Of a stretch of DNA of 64,000 nt, positions 15,766-24,996 are shown one piece after another. The stretch spans positions 44,199 to 108,198 of the forward strand of contig NZ_BONO01000014.1 of the NCBI RefSeq assembly GCF_016862755.1. The letters are read 5' to 3'. The notes beneath the pieces were generated by a model. It was given only the letters and a program-made list of their open reading frames with translations. It was not told the origin of the DNA and searched no databases. Within the stretch, counting starts at the first letter, position 1. Each line of letters starts with the position of its first letter. Source of the stretch: Cellulomonas pakistanensis. Its GTDB lineage: Bacteria; Actinomycetota; Actinomycetes; Actinomycetales; Cellulomonadaceae. Made by a program: the position numbers and the translations under genes.

Positions 15766-17724
15766 GTGAGCCAGCACGGCACCGGCAACGCCCGCACCTC
15801 GTCCGAACCGACCCCGCCCGTCCCGTCCGGTACCGGCTCCGGCGCCCAGCGCACACGCGCCGCGCGGGTCATCCGCGAGGTCACCTCCCCGGAGACGACC
15901 GGCACACCGCACCCGGCGCTGCTGCCCGGCCTCGGCGTGGAGCAGACGCGCACGACGTTCGGCGTCGACCGGGTCGTGTTCTCGGTCGCCGCCGTCCTGA
16001 CCGCCGCGGTGATCGCGTGGGGCGTCGTCGACCCGGGGTCGCTGTCCCGCGTCGCGAACGCCGGCTACACCGTCGTGACCGAGGACTTCGGCTGGTTCTT
16101 CGGCGTGCTCGCGATCGCGGTGTTCGCGTTCATGCTGTGGCTCGGCTTCGGCCGGCACCGCGGGGTGACGCTCGGCCAGGACGACGAGAAGCCCGAGTTC
16201 TCCACCGTGTCCTGGGTCGCGATGCTGTTCTCCGCGGGCATGGGCATCGGCCTGCTGTTCTACGGCCCGCTCGAGCCGATGACGTTCTTCCTCGACCTGC
16301 CGCCCGCGTTCGAGGACGTGGCCGCGGGCTCCGACGAGGCGCGGCACGCCGCGCTCTCGCAGACCCTGTTCCACTGGGGCCCGGTCGCCTGGGCCTTCTA
16401 CGCCCTGGTGGGCGGCGCCGTCGCGTACGCCACCTACCGCAAGGGCCGCTCACCCCTGATGTCGGCCCTGCTGGAGCCGATCTTCGGCCGGCGCACCGAG
16501 GGCCCGCTCGGCAAGGTCGTCGACGTGTTCGCGATCGTCGTGACGCTGTTCGGCACCGCGGTCACGCTCGGCATCGGCGCCCTGCAGATCGGCCGCGGCG
16601 TCGAGCTCGTGGGCGGGGTCGGCCCGGTCGGCAACGGCCTCGTCCTCGGCATCATCGCCGTGCTCACCGTCGCGTTCATCTTCTCGGCCGTCTCGGGGCT
16701 CAAGCGCGGCATCCGCGCGCTGTCGAACATCAACATGGTCCTGGCCGGGCTCATCGGCGTGTTCGTCCTGGTGGTCGGCCCGACCGTCCTGCTGCTCAAC
16801 CTGATCCCGGGCGTCCTCATGACGTTCCTCGGCGACCTGCCGGCCCTGATGGCGCAGTCCCCCGCCACGTCGGACGACGCCCAGGGCTTCATGAGCGCGT
16901 GGACCACCTACTACTGGGCCTGGTGGGTGTCCTGGACGCCGTTCGTCGGCCTGTTCATCGCCAAGATCAGCCGCGGCCGGACGCTGCGCGAGTTCGTCAC
17001 CACCGTGATGGTCATGCCCAGCCTCGTGTGCCTCGTGTGGTTCACCGTGGTCGGCGGCACCGCGACCTGGCTCGAGCAGCAGGGCGCGGGCCTGAGCAGC
17101 GCGGAGTCGGGCGAGGACATGCTGTTCCTCATGCTCGACCAGCTGCCGCTGAGCACCGTGATGTCGGTCCTCGCGATGCTGTCCATCGTGATCTTCTTCG
17201 TCACCAGCGCCGACTCGGCGTCCATCGTGATGGCGAGCATGTCCGAGCGCGGCAACCCGGCGCCCCGGCGCGCGACGATCATCGCGTGGGGCCTGGCGCT
17301 GTCCGCGATCGCCGCCGTGCTGCTGGTCGGCGGCGGCCAGACGGCCCTGTCCGGGCTGCAGAACCTCATGATGGTGGCGGCGCTGCCGTTCACCGCCGTC
17401 GTGGTGCTCATCATGGTCGCCTGGGCCAAGGACCTCGCCCGCGACCCCCTGACGCTGCGCCGCCGGTACGCCCGCGAGGCGCTCGACCAGGGCGTGCGCG
17501 CCGGGATCGAGGAGCACGGCGACGACTTCGTGCTCGGCGTGGTCGCGACGAAGCCCGACGAGGGCGCCGGCGCGTGGCTCGACACCGACGACCCGGCGCT
17601 CACCGAGTGGTACCAGCCGGAGGACGCCGCCGACGAGGCGGGGCCGGCGGAGCCGGGCGCGGCGGAGGCCGCTCCCGACCCCGGGCCGGGCCCCGCCCCC
17701 GAGCCGGCGACCGCCGACCGCTGA
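15766..17724 (+). CDS. BCCT-family transporter (betaine/choline/carnitine type)
   Basis: A 652-residue secondary transporter with twelve predicted spans. The BCCT markers are MGIGLLFYGPLEPM in the third span region, the aromatic box YYWAWWVSWTPFVGLFIA, and GGTATWLEQQG. Family members import glycine betaine, choline, carnitine or similar zwitterions with Na+ or H+, mostly as osmoprotectants. The about 60-residue N-terminus and the acidic Pro/Ala-rich C-terminal tail (about 600-652) are cytosolic; in BetP such tails sense osmotic stress. The GTG start has GGAGA upstream. The substrate is not determinable from sequence alone. Confidence 0.93.
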   Translation: MSQHGTGNARTSSEPTPPVPSGTGSGAQRTRAARVIREVTSPETTGTPHPALLPGLGVEQTRTTFGVDRVVFSVAAVLTAAVIAWGVVDPGSLSRVANAGYTVVTEDFGWFFGVLAIAVFAFMLWLGFGRHRGVTLGQDDEKPEFSTVSWVAMLFSAGMGIGLLFYGPLEPMTFFLDLPPAFEDVAAGSDEARHAALSQTLFHWGPVAWAFYALVGGAVAYATYRKGRSPLMSALLEPIFGRRTEGPLGKVVDVFAIVVTLFGTAVTLGIGALQIGRGVELVGGVGPVGNGLVLGIIAVLTVAFIFSAVSGLKRGIRALSNINMVLAGLIGVFVLVVGPTVLLLNLIPGVLMTFLGDLPALMAQSPATSDDAQGFMSAWTTYYWAWWVSWTPFVGLFIAKISRGRTLREFVTTVMVMPSLVCLVWFTVVGGTATWLEQQGAGLSSAESGEDMLFLMLDQLPLSTVMSVLAMLSIVIFFVTSADSASIVMASMSERGNPAPRRATIIAWGLALSAIAAVLLVGGGQTALSGLQNLMMVAALPFTAVVVLIMVAWAKDLARDPLTLRRRYAREALDQGVRAGIEEHGDDFVLGVVATKPDEGAGAWLDTDDPALTEWYQPEDAADEAGPAEPGAAEAAPDPGPGPAPEPATADR

Positions 17725-17731
17725 ACCACGA

Positions 17732-17766
17732 GGGGACCCGGGCCGGCCCACCAGGCCCGGGTCCCC
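17732..17766. terminator. Perfect 13-bp bidirectional terminator
   Basis: GGGGACCCGGGCC (17732-17744) pairs exactly with 17754-17766 across a 9-base loop, between the convergent BCCT and GH81 genes. Confidence 0.85.
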
Positions 17767-17769
17767 CGC

Positions 17770-20700
17770 TCAGCGCACCTCGAGCGCGTACAGCGAGTAC
17801 CCGAACGCGCCCGAGCGCTGCACGCTGCGCACGCGCACCTCGCGGACCGTGCCGTCGACCGCCACGACGTCCGTCCCGCCGTCGCCGTCCGCGACCGTCG
17901 CGAGCGGCTCCCAGCCCGCGGCCCCCGCGGCGCGGCCCTCGACCACGTAGCCGACCGCGTACGCGTCCTCCCACGCGAGAGTCACCTCGCGCACCCGCTC
18001 GGTGCGCCCCAGGTCCACCGCGAGCCAGGCCTCGTCGGTCCACGCGCTGGCCCACCGGGTGCCGGGGTCGCCGTCGACGGCGTTCGCCGGGCCGAACCCG
18101 GACCACTCGTCGGAGGACGACGTCGCGGCCGCGCCCCGCGCCAGGTCGGGGGTCGGGCGGCCCTCGGCGGACCAGACCTCGAGCGCGTGCAGCGAGACGC
18201 CGTACCCGGTGGTCCGGCCGCCCGCGAGCACGCGCACGTACCGGGCGCGGACGTCGTCCGCCGGGTGCACGGCGCGGCCCTCGCCGCCGTCCGCCACCTC
18301 GGCCACCGTGGTCCACGCCTCGCCCTCGGCGGCCCGTGCCTGGACGCGGTAGTCGGCGGCCGCGGCGCGCTCCCAGTCGAGCTCCACGCGGTCGACCCGC
18401 ACCACCTCGCCCAGGTCGACCTCGAGCCACTCGCCGTCGGCGGCGGCGCTGGACCAGCGGGTCGACGGGTCGCCGTCGACGGCGTTGCCGGCCCGGAGCC
18501 CGGCGCTCTCCTCGGAGGACGCGGTCACCGGCTTGCCGACGGCGACGTCGCGGACCTCGCCCGTGCCGGACGTGCCGCCGCCGTTCGCGACGACCGTCAC
18601 CGTCGTGGCGGCGGACACGCCGGCCACCGCCGCGGTGACCGCCGCGGTCCCGGGCTCGGCGCCCGCCGTGAACCGCCCGTCGGCGCCGACCACCCCCGCG
18701 CCCCCGGCGGACCACGTCGCGTCGACCGGTCCACCGGCGCCGGTGGCGTCGAACGCGTACGCGGTCAGCACCGCGTCCGCGCCGGTCCGCACCGTGGTGC
18801 CGTGGGGCGCCAGCAGCAGCCGGGTCGGCGCGATCTCGGTGGCGGCCCGGGTGCCGGTGAGCTCGACCTCGTAGAGGGAGTAGCCGTACGTCGTGAGCCG
18901 GCCGAGGCCGTGCACGCGCAGGTACCGCGCGGTCGCGTCGAGCACCAGGTCGTCCGCGGCGGCGTCGGTCTTCGTCACCGTTCGCGCCGTCGACCAGGGG
19001 CCGTCGGCCGACGGCGCCGTCTGCAGCGCGTAGGACGACGCCGCGGCGCCCTCCCAGACCAGCCGCGCCCCGGTCAGGTCGTAGGTGCCGCCCAGGTCGA
19101 GCACCAGGTCGACGTCGTCGACGCCGTGCGCGCTCTCCCACCGGGTGCCGGGGTCCCCGTCGACGGCGAGAGCGGCGGTGTTGCCACCGAGCTCCGACGA
19201 CGCCGTCGCGGTCGCCGCGAGCCGCCGGTCCGCCGCCGGGCCGACGACCGCGACCACGGCCGTGCCCCGCGCGCCGCCGAGCGCCGCCGTCACGGCCGCG
19301 GAGCCCGGCGCCGCCACCGTGAGCGTGCCGGCGGCGTCGATCGCGCCGTCGGTCGTCGACCAGGCGACCTCGCCGCCGAGCGGGGCCGGGTCGCCGTACT
19401 GGTCGAGCCCGGTCGCGGTGAACGTCGTCGGCGACCCGGCCTCGACCCGGGCGAACCCGGGCGTCACGGACAGCGCGGTGAGCCGCGGCGCGGTGCCGAC
19501 CCGGATCGCGGCGGTCGCGACGACGTCGCCGCTGCGCGCCGTCACCGTCGCCCGCTCGGTGACGGTCGTGGCCGTCAGCTCTCCGCCGGCGTCGATCGTG
19601 CCGCCGGCGTCGACCGACCACGCCAGGCCGGGCAGCGGGACGACCGCGCCGTACTGGTCGTACCCGGTGGCGGTGAAGGTGGTGGTCGAGCCGGGGGCGA
19701 CGGTGGTCGCCTCCTGGCCGACCACGATGCGCGCCAGCGCGGCGTCCCCGCGGTGCACGAGCTGCGTCCGGGCCGGCACGTCGATCGTGCCGACCCGCTC
19801 CGCGCCCTCGTACACGTCGTAGGCCTGCTGCGCGTCGGTCGGGTTCGCGACGACGTAGGCGTAGGCGCCGTCGGCGTCCCGGTACACCTGCGCCAGCGGG
19901 GCGTCGACGTGCCGGTCGAGCGCCTCGGTGCCGAGCGCCCGGTTGGCCGCCCCCGTGGCGTGCACCAGGCCGGCCATCGACACCGACGTCGCGACGGCGT
20001 CGCCGCGCGACCGCAGCTCGGCGAACACGTCGGCGTACACGTCCGGGTGCGACTGGGCGAGCATGCCGAGCACCACGTTGCCCAGGGCGTCGCCCATGGC
20101 GGAGAACACGTCGGCGGCGCGGTCGGTGTCCCGGCCCGGCTCGTAGTCCGCGACCGAGAACGCGTACAGCGCGTCGTTCACCGCGGGGTCGACGGTGAAG
20201 TCCGTGGACAGGAACGGCAGCAGCGGCGACGCCGGCTGCCACTCGGCGGGCTGCCGGTCGACCATCTGCTCGGAGTACCGCTCGGGGACCAGCGCCGCCG
20301 GGAACGTCTCCGGCGTCCAGTACTCCTCCGGGAACACCAGCGCGCCGTCGGCGCCCGCCGTGACGTACCGGGCGCCGGTGGCGGCGTCGTAGAACGGGTT
20401 CGCGGCGGTGCGCGCGGTGGCGTAGCCGGGGTGGTGCTTCTCGACCTCGCGCAGCGCGGCCTTCAGCTCCTCCAGGGCGGCGGCCCGGTCCTGGGCGATG
20501 TCGATGTCGCCGTAGGTCCCGACACCCCACCACTTCTTGGCGAACATCTGCACCCGTGCCCCGTTCCCCCCGCGGGTGCCCTCCTCGCCGACGACGCGCG
20601 GCCGGTCCGCGAGCATCTCGTCGAGCAGCGCGGTCGCGTGCTCCCGGTCCCAGCCGAGGTAGTTCAGCCACGGCCCGGTGGGCATCCACTGGATGCCGTA

Positions 20701-23106
20701 GATCCACGCCGGGTCGCCGGAGAAGTACGTCGCGTAGGCCTGCCCGCTGTCGTACAGGATCCCGGTCGTCGCGTGGTCGTAGCCCTCGTCGAACGTCGTC
20801 CCGGTCACGTCGAGCCAGTACTCCCGCACGGCGGCGCGCTCCGTGACGTAGCCCATCGCGCCGGTCGCCTGCATCTCGGCGTCGCCCAGCGCGACGCCCA
20901 GCAGGTACAGGCCGGCCCAGGACTGGATCGCCTCGCTGCTCGACTCCTGGTTGTTGCCCCCGGGCGACGAGAAGCCGCCGGCGTACGAGTGCCCCGCCCA
21001 CACGTCGAACGTGCGCAGGTACGGGTAGTCCGGGTTCGACCGGTCCCCGTTGCCGTACTGGTCGGCGACCATCCCGGCGATCTCGCCGTACCCCGCGGCC
21101 CACTCCGGGTCCTCCATGGCGAGCATCGCGGCCGCCGCGGTGAAGTAGCCGTAGTGGAAGTGGTTGTCGGTGAACTGCGAGGACCCGTAGGACTCGGCGA
21201 ACCCGATGAGCGCCTGCCAGGTGTCGTACCGCGCGAAGAAGTGCTCCGACTCCCCCGCGGTGTAGGTGAACCAGTCGGTGAGCGCCGTGCGCAGCGACGC
21301 CTTGAGCGCCTCGTACGGACCGGTCGCCCCGACCTGCTTCGCCACGAGCATGTACTCGGCGAGCTGGAGGACGTCCTTGCCACCCCAGTAGGTGTCGCCG
21401 CCGTAGCCGGTCTTCGCCGCGTAGTCCGTGACGAAGTCGGTCGTCGTCGCGAGCAGCCCGGGGTCGTCGGCCAGCGCGCCCGAGACGCCCGGGACCGGCG
21501 TCAGCCCGGTGAACGCGTAGGTCGTGGTCCACCCGCTGTGCCCGACGGTGGTCCGCAGCACGCCGCGGGGCACCCGGTACTCGGCGCCGGTGAACGCCAG
21601 GTCGTGGTCGGCCTGCCGGTACTGGTGCGGCAGCCAGCCCTGCACCGTGTCCCGGTTCGTGCCCTCGAGCGGCTCGGTGTCCAGGCTCCAGGTCTCGGTG
21701 ACGGTGCCCGCGGCGGTGTCGAGCGCGTAGTCCATCCGCGTGTCCCGCGGCACCGCGAACGCGGTCGCGTGCAGCGCGTCGAGGTCGGCGCCGCCGTCGG
21801 GCAGGGCGCTCAGCACCAGGTGCGGCGTGCCGGTGGCGGCCGCGACCACGTCGCCGTGCCGCTCGAACGTCGTCCCGGCGGGCGCGTGCACCCCGAGGCG
21901 CCGGCCGCCCTGCTCCACGACGAACCGGTCGGTGGCGGCCGGGAAGGCCAGCGGCGCGCCGTCGGCGCCCGTGACCCTCGCACCGGCCTCGAGCGTGAGC
22001 GTCGGGGTGACGCCGTCGAACTCGAACCACAGGTACGGCACGCCCCGCGCCGCGGTGACGTCGACGTGCGGGGCGGTCGGGTCCGCCTCGGTGCCGAGCC
22101 GCCAGCTCACGTCCCAGTCGCCCCACCCGGTCACCACGGCGCTGTCCGCGGCGAAAGCGGGGTCGAACCGGTCGGCGACGCCGTCGGGCACGTCGGTCAG
22201 CACGACGTGGTCCACGAGCACGTGCGCCCACCCGGCCGTCAACGCGTCGACGACCTCGAGGTGGGCGGTGCGGCCCTGCCAGGGCGTGAGGTCCCAGGTG
22301 ACCCAGCGCAGCGCCTCCGAGTCCTGGCCGGTCGCGGACAGCACCACCTCGCCGTCGACGACGAGGCGCAGCTCCTCGTGCCCCGGACGGTTCCCGCCGC
22401 CGACCAGCGCCGCCAGCGCCGCGCGGTCCACGGTGAACTCCGGGGAGGTCAGCGTGCCGGTCGCGGCGTCGCCCGCGCCGGGCGTGTACGAGTTGAGCAG
22501 CCCGCGGCCGAGGAACCCGGAGACGGGCGACTGCCCGGGCGACGTGCCCTCGGACACGCCGGCGAAGGCGTCGCCCGTCGCGGTCCAGCCGTCCGGCAGC
22601 CCCTCCTCGAAGTCGGCGAGCAGCACGTCGCTCGGGTCCGGCCGCGGCACCGCGAGGCCACCCACGACGACGGGGTGGTCGAGCACCATGGCCGTGCCGT
22701 CGGCGGTGAACTCCGTCGGGTACCGCACGACCGCGCCGCGGGCGTCGTTCGCCACGACGAACGGGTCGGCCCACAGGTCGCCGGAGAACCGGCTGACCAG
22801 GAGGTCGGTCCACCAGGCGTTGGTCGGGACGGGCACGCCCGCGAGGGACGGGTCGACGAACAGGTGCCGGTCCAGCGTGTCCTGCACCCCCTGGCCGACC
22901 TCCGGGGGCGGGGACGCGGCGACGGAGCCGGCCCCGACGGGGACGCCGTCCCGGCCGGGCGCGAGCTGCGCCGCCGGCTCCTCCGGCGCGGGCGCCGCCA
23001 CCGCCGGGCCCGTGCCGAGCGCGAGGCCTGCCAGCACGGCGGCCACCACGACCCCGCGTACTCGTCCGTGCCCTGCTCGGCGTGCCCCTGCCTGCTGCCC
23101 GGCCAT
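17770..23106 (-). CDS. Secreted GH81 endo-beta-1,3-glucanase with inserted levanase-type domain, Big2-like and three F5/8C domains
   Basis: A 1778-residue secreted enzyme expected to cut beta-1,3-glucan such as fungal or algal wall polymers. The signal peptide is about 1-38. The GH81 N-terminal sandwich begins near residue 70 (VPTNAWWTDLLVSRFSGDLW). It is interrupted at about 160-307 by a domain of the type found in GH32 levanases (GRGLLNSYTPGAGDAATGTL, VDGEVVLSATGQDSEALRW, HVLVDHVVLTD), then resumes at VTGWGDWDVSWRLG. Catalytic landmarks are DNHFHYGYF (about 645) and GNNQESSSEAI (about 718). After about 1100 come two Big2-like domains (TTFTATGYDQYG, TTFTATGLDQYG), an F5/8C domain, another Ig-like domain, and two more F5/8C domains to the end. 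There is no wall-sorting motif. GGGAG supports the start at 23106. Confidence 0.9.
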   Translation of the reverse strand: MAGQQAGARRAGHGRVRGVVVAAVLAGLALGTGPAVAAPAPEEPAAQLAPGRDGVPVGAGSVAASPPPEVGQGVQDTLDRHLFVDPSLAGVPVPTNAWWTDLLVSRFSGDLWADPFVVANDARGAVVRYPTEFTADGTAMVLDHPVVVGGLAVPRPDPSDVLLADFEEGLPDGWTATGDAFAGVSEGTSPGQSPVSGFLGRGLLNSYTPGAGDAATGTLTSPEFTVDRAALAALVGGGNRPGHEELRLVVDGEVVLSATGQDSEALRWVTWDLTPWQGRTAHLEVVDALTAGWAHVLVDHVVLTDVPDGVADRFDPAFAADSAVVTGWGDWDVSWRLGTEADPTAPHVDVTAARGVPYLWFEFDGVTPTLTLEAGARVTGADGAPLAFPAATDRFVVEQGGRRLGVHAPAGTTFERHGDVVAAATGTPHLVLSALPDGGADLDALHATAFAVPRDTRMDYALDTAAGTVTETWSLDTEPLEGTNRDTVQGWLPHQYRQADHDLAFTGAEYRVPRGVLRTTVGHSGWTTTYAFTGLTPVPGVSGALADDPGLLATTTDFVTDYAAKTGYGGDTYWGGKDVLQLAEYMLVAKQVGATGPYEALKASLRTALTDWFTYTAGESEHFFARYDTWQALIGFAESYGSSQFTDNHFHYGYFTAAAAMLAMEDPEWAAGYGEIAGMVADQYGNGDRSNPDYPYLRTFDVWAGHSYAGGFSSPGGNNQESSSEAIQSWAGLYLLGVALGDAEMQATGAMGYVTERAAVREYWLDVTGTTFDEGYDHATTGILYDSGQAYATYFSGDPAWIYGIQWMPTGPWLNYLGWDREHATALLDEMLADRPRVVGEEGTRGGNGARVQMFAKKWWGVGTYGDIDIAQDRAAALEELKAALREVEKHHPGYATARTAANPFYDAATGARYVTAGADGALVFPEEYWTPETFPAALVPERYSEQMVDRQPAEWQPASPLLPFLSTDFTVDPAVNDALYAFSVADYEPGRDTDRAADVFSAMGDALGNVVLGMLAQSHPDVYADVFAELRSRGDAVATSVSMAGLVHATGAANRALGTEALDRHVDAPLAQVYRDADGAYAYVVANPTDAQQAYDVYEGAERVGTIDVPARTQLVHRGDAALARIVVGQEATTVAPGSTTTFTATGYDQYGAVVPLPGLAWSVDAGGTIDAGGELTATTVTERATVTARSGDVVATAAIRVGTAPRLTALSVTPGFARVEAGSPTTFTATGLDQYGDPAPLGGEVAWSTTDGAIDAAGTLTVAAPGSAAVTAALGGARGTAVVAVVGPAADRRLAATATASSELGGNTAALAVDGDPGTRWESAHGVDDVDLVLDLGGTYDLTGARLVWEGAAASSYALQTAPSADGPWSTARTVTKTDAAADDLVLDATARYLRVHGLGRLTTYGYSLYEVELTGTRAATEIAPTRLLLAPHGTTVRTGADAVLTAYAFDATGAGGPVDATWSAGGAGVVGADGRFTAGAEPGTAAVTAAVAGVSAATTVTVVANGGGTSGTGEVRDVAVGKPVTASSEESAGLRAGNAVDGDPSTRWSSAAADGEWLEVDLGEVVRVDRVELDWERAAAADYRVQARAAEGEAWTTVAEVADGGEGRAVHPADDVRARYVRVLAGGRTTGYGVSLHALEVWSAEGRPTPDLARGAAATSSSDEWSGFGPANAVDGDPGTRWASAWTDEAWLAVDLGRTERVREVTLAWEDAYAVGYVVEGRAAGAAGWEPLATVADGDGGTDVVAVDGTVREVRVRSVQRSGAFGYSLYALEVR

Positions 23107-23330
23107 CTCGCTCCCACCTCGTCGGCGGGGCGACGCGCGCACCCGCGTCGTCGCAGGCCACCCCGCGTCCGTGCGTGGACGGGACGGTCCCGTCGGGCGG
23201 CCCCAGGAGTATGTGCGCCGGGCGCGGCGCGGGAAACCCCTTGCCTGACCCGCCCCGGGCGGCGACCGGGTGCGCCGGGCGCGATTTCACCCGTCCGGCG
23301 CACCGCCGGCGGACGCCGTCGCCGCCGCGG

Positions 23331-24899
23331 TCAGGCCGGCCGGCGCGCCACGGACAGCACGTGCGTGTCCGGCCACGGCAGCGGCGCCCCGGTCGTCGCG
23401 TCCGCGAGCGCCGCCCCGCGCCCGAGCCGGTGCTCGACCAGCCAGTCGTTCCGCCACGGCCCGCTCGCCGGCTCGATCTCGAACCCCGCCGCCGTCAGCA
23501 GCTCCGCCCAGTCCGGCCAGGTCAGGTCGCAGAACCGCTCGTGGCACTCGCTCAGCCAGTTGTCCGTGTAGTCGCGGGTGTAGAGGAACTCCATCGCCGC
23601 GCGCCGGGTGAGCCGGGCGACGGAGCGGGCGCCCGGGGCGGGGTCGGCCCACTCGACCTTCCAGTCCGCGCCGGACAGCGCCGGGAAGTCGCGCGCGAAC
23701 TGCACCAGCCGCGCCGCGGGACTGAGCGCCTCCAGGTGCGCGCGCACCTGCGCCGGGGACCACGACCCCATGTCGACGGCCGGGTGCTCGTCGGGCGAGC
23801 CGTCGAGGTGCAGCTCGACCACGGTGTCCGGGTCCTCGGGCCCGAGCACGTCCGAGTTGATCCACACGCCGCCGGGCGCGGTGTGCGCGAAGATCCGTGC
23901 GGCCAGCGTCTCGAGGTCCGCGCGCCCGGCGCCGTACGACGCGATCTCGTGGGTCAGCGCGAGCGTCGTCGTGGTGTTCACGCTGCCCGCCGGGAAGACG
24001 TCGCCGCGCAGCAGGTTGCGCTGCGCGAAGAACACGTTCGGGTTGGCGAACACGCCCTGCGCCTGGCGGTGCTGCGCCTCCGCGATGAGGTGCCGGGACA
24101 CGTCGACGCCGTACAGGTCGGACTCGACCAGCCGTGGGTCCCGCGCCGCCCGCTCGAGCAGGCCGCCCGCCGCGCAGCCGAGGTCGACGACCCGCCCGGG
24201 CCGCACGAACGGCGCCACCTGCGCCCACTTGCGGTCGGAGGCGTCGTCGAACGCCGCCGTGTAGGTCGCGTAGTCGCGCGTCTCGGTGAGGTCGCCCTCG
24301 GACGAGACGGTCGGGTCCGTGTGCGCCTCGCGCACCAGCCGCTCCAGGTCGTAGCGGACGTAGTACCGCAGCGCGGCGGGGTGCACGAGCCGGTGCCAGG
24401 CGTCGTCGCCCGCCACGAGCAGCTCCAGCACGTCCCACGGGCGGCGCGGGGCGTCCGGGTGGTCGCGCTCGACGGCGGCGACGCGGAACCCGAGCGCGGC
24501 GTACTGCGCGGCGACCTCGGGCGTCGAGCACGCCACCACGGTGGTCGCCGGGTCGACCCGCGCGTCGAGGGTGAGCTCCACGCTCCGCACGACCGTGGTG
24601 GCGAACCGGTCGCTGGGCGCGACGTCGGGCACCGGCGCGACCAGGGACGGGAGCCGCTCGGCGTCGGCCACGAGCTCGATCATCGCCTCGCGGCGGTGCG
24701 CGGGCACCGGGTTGCGGCGGGTGCCGGAGTGGGTCGCCGAGGTCAGCGCCCACACCACCCGGGCGTCGGGGGCGCACCGGACGGGCCGGCCGTCGGTGTC
24801 GACGACCTCGCCTCGCAGGAGCGCCTGCAGGTACGTGACCTGGAAGGAGGTGATCAGGTGGTGGCGCCCCGGGAACAGGACGAACGCGACGTCGTGCAC
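23331..24899 (-). CDS. Fusion of a NadM-like nucleotidyltransferase domain and a SAM-dependent methyltransferase
   Basis: A 522-residue two-domain protein. Residues about 1-190 resemble NMN adenylyltransferases of the NadM type: FPGRHHLITSFQVTYLQALL at the position of the GRF-xx-xHxGH loop, SATHSGTRRNPVPAHRREAM matching the SAxxSxTxxNPFxxxxR segment, CSTPEVAAQYAALGFRV, and LVAGDDAWHRLVHPA. The classic HxGH and SxTxxR signatures are missing, so the substrate or activity may differ. Residues about 195-420 form a class I methyltransferase with SAM motif VVDLGCAAGGLLERA and GGVWINSDVLGPED. I do not recognise an experimentally known protein of this build. The start is chosen at GTG 24899, because the nucleotide-binding fold begins at once; longer frames upstream look noncoding. 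Confidence 0.7.
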   Translation of the reverse strand: MHDVAFVLFPGRHHLITSFQVTYLQALLRGEVVDTDGRPVRCAPDARVVWALTSATHSGTRRNPVPAHRREAMIELVADAERLPSLVAPVPDVAPSDRFATTVVRSVELTLDARVDPATTVVACSTPEVAAQYAALGFRVAAVERDHPDAPRRPWDVLELLVAGDDAWHRLVHPAALRYYVRYDLERLVREAHTDPTVSSEGDLTETRDYATYTAAFDDASDRKWAQVAPFVRPGRVVDLGCAAGGLLERAARDPRLVESDLYGVDVSRHLIAEAQHRQAQGVFANPNVFFAQRNLLRGDVFPAGSVNTTTTLALTHEIASYGAGRADLETLAARIFAHTAPGGVWINSDVLGPEDPDTVVELHLDGSPDEHPAVDMGSWSPAQVRAHLEALSPAARLVQFARDFPALSGADWKVEWADPAPGARSVARLTRRAAMEFLYTRDYTDNWLSECHERFCDLTWPDWAELLTAAGFEIEPASGPWRNDWLVEHRLGRGAALADATTGAPLPWPDTHVLSVARRPA

Positions 24900-24983
24900 G
24901 CCCCCATCGTGCCCGACCCGCGAGGGCCGGCGACCCACACGCGGCGCACAGGGACGGCACAGCGCCCGCCTCGGCCGCGTCCG

Positions 24984-24989
24984 TAGCGT
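24984..24989 (+). promoter_or_regulatory. TAGCGT -10 box of the DUF3500 gene (leaderless)
   Basis: TAGCGT ends 7 bases before the ATG at 24997. The 97-base divergent gap holds no other clear signal. Confidence 0.5.
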
Positions 24990-24996
24990 CCTCGCC

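Noticed and set aside
18187..23571. Plus-strand open frame of about 1794 codons opposite the GH81 gene
   Set aside because: The GH81 frame carries a signal peptide and clear domains. The antisense frame is low-complexity Arg/Val/Gly sequence with no recognisable motif.
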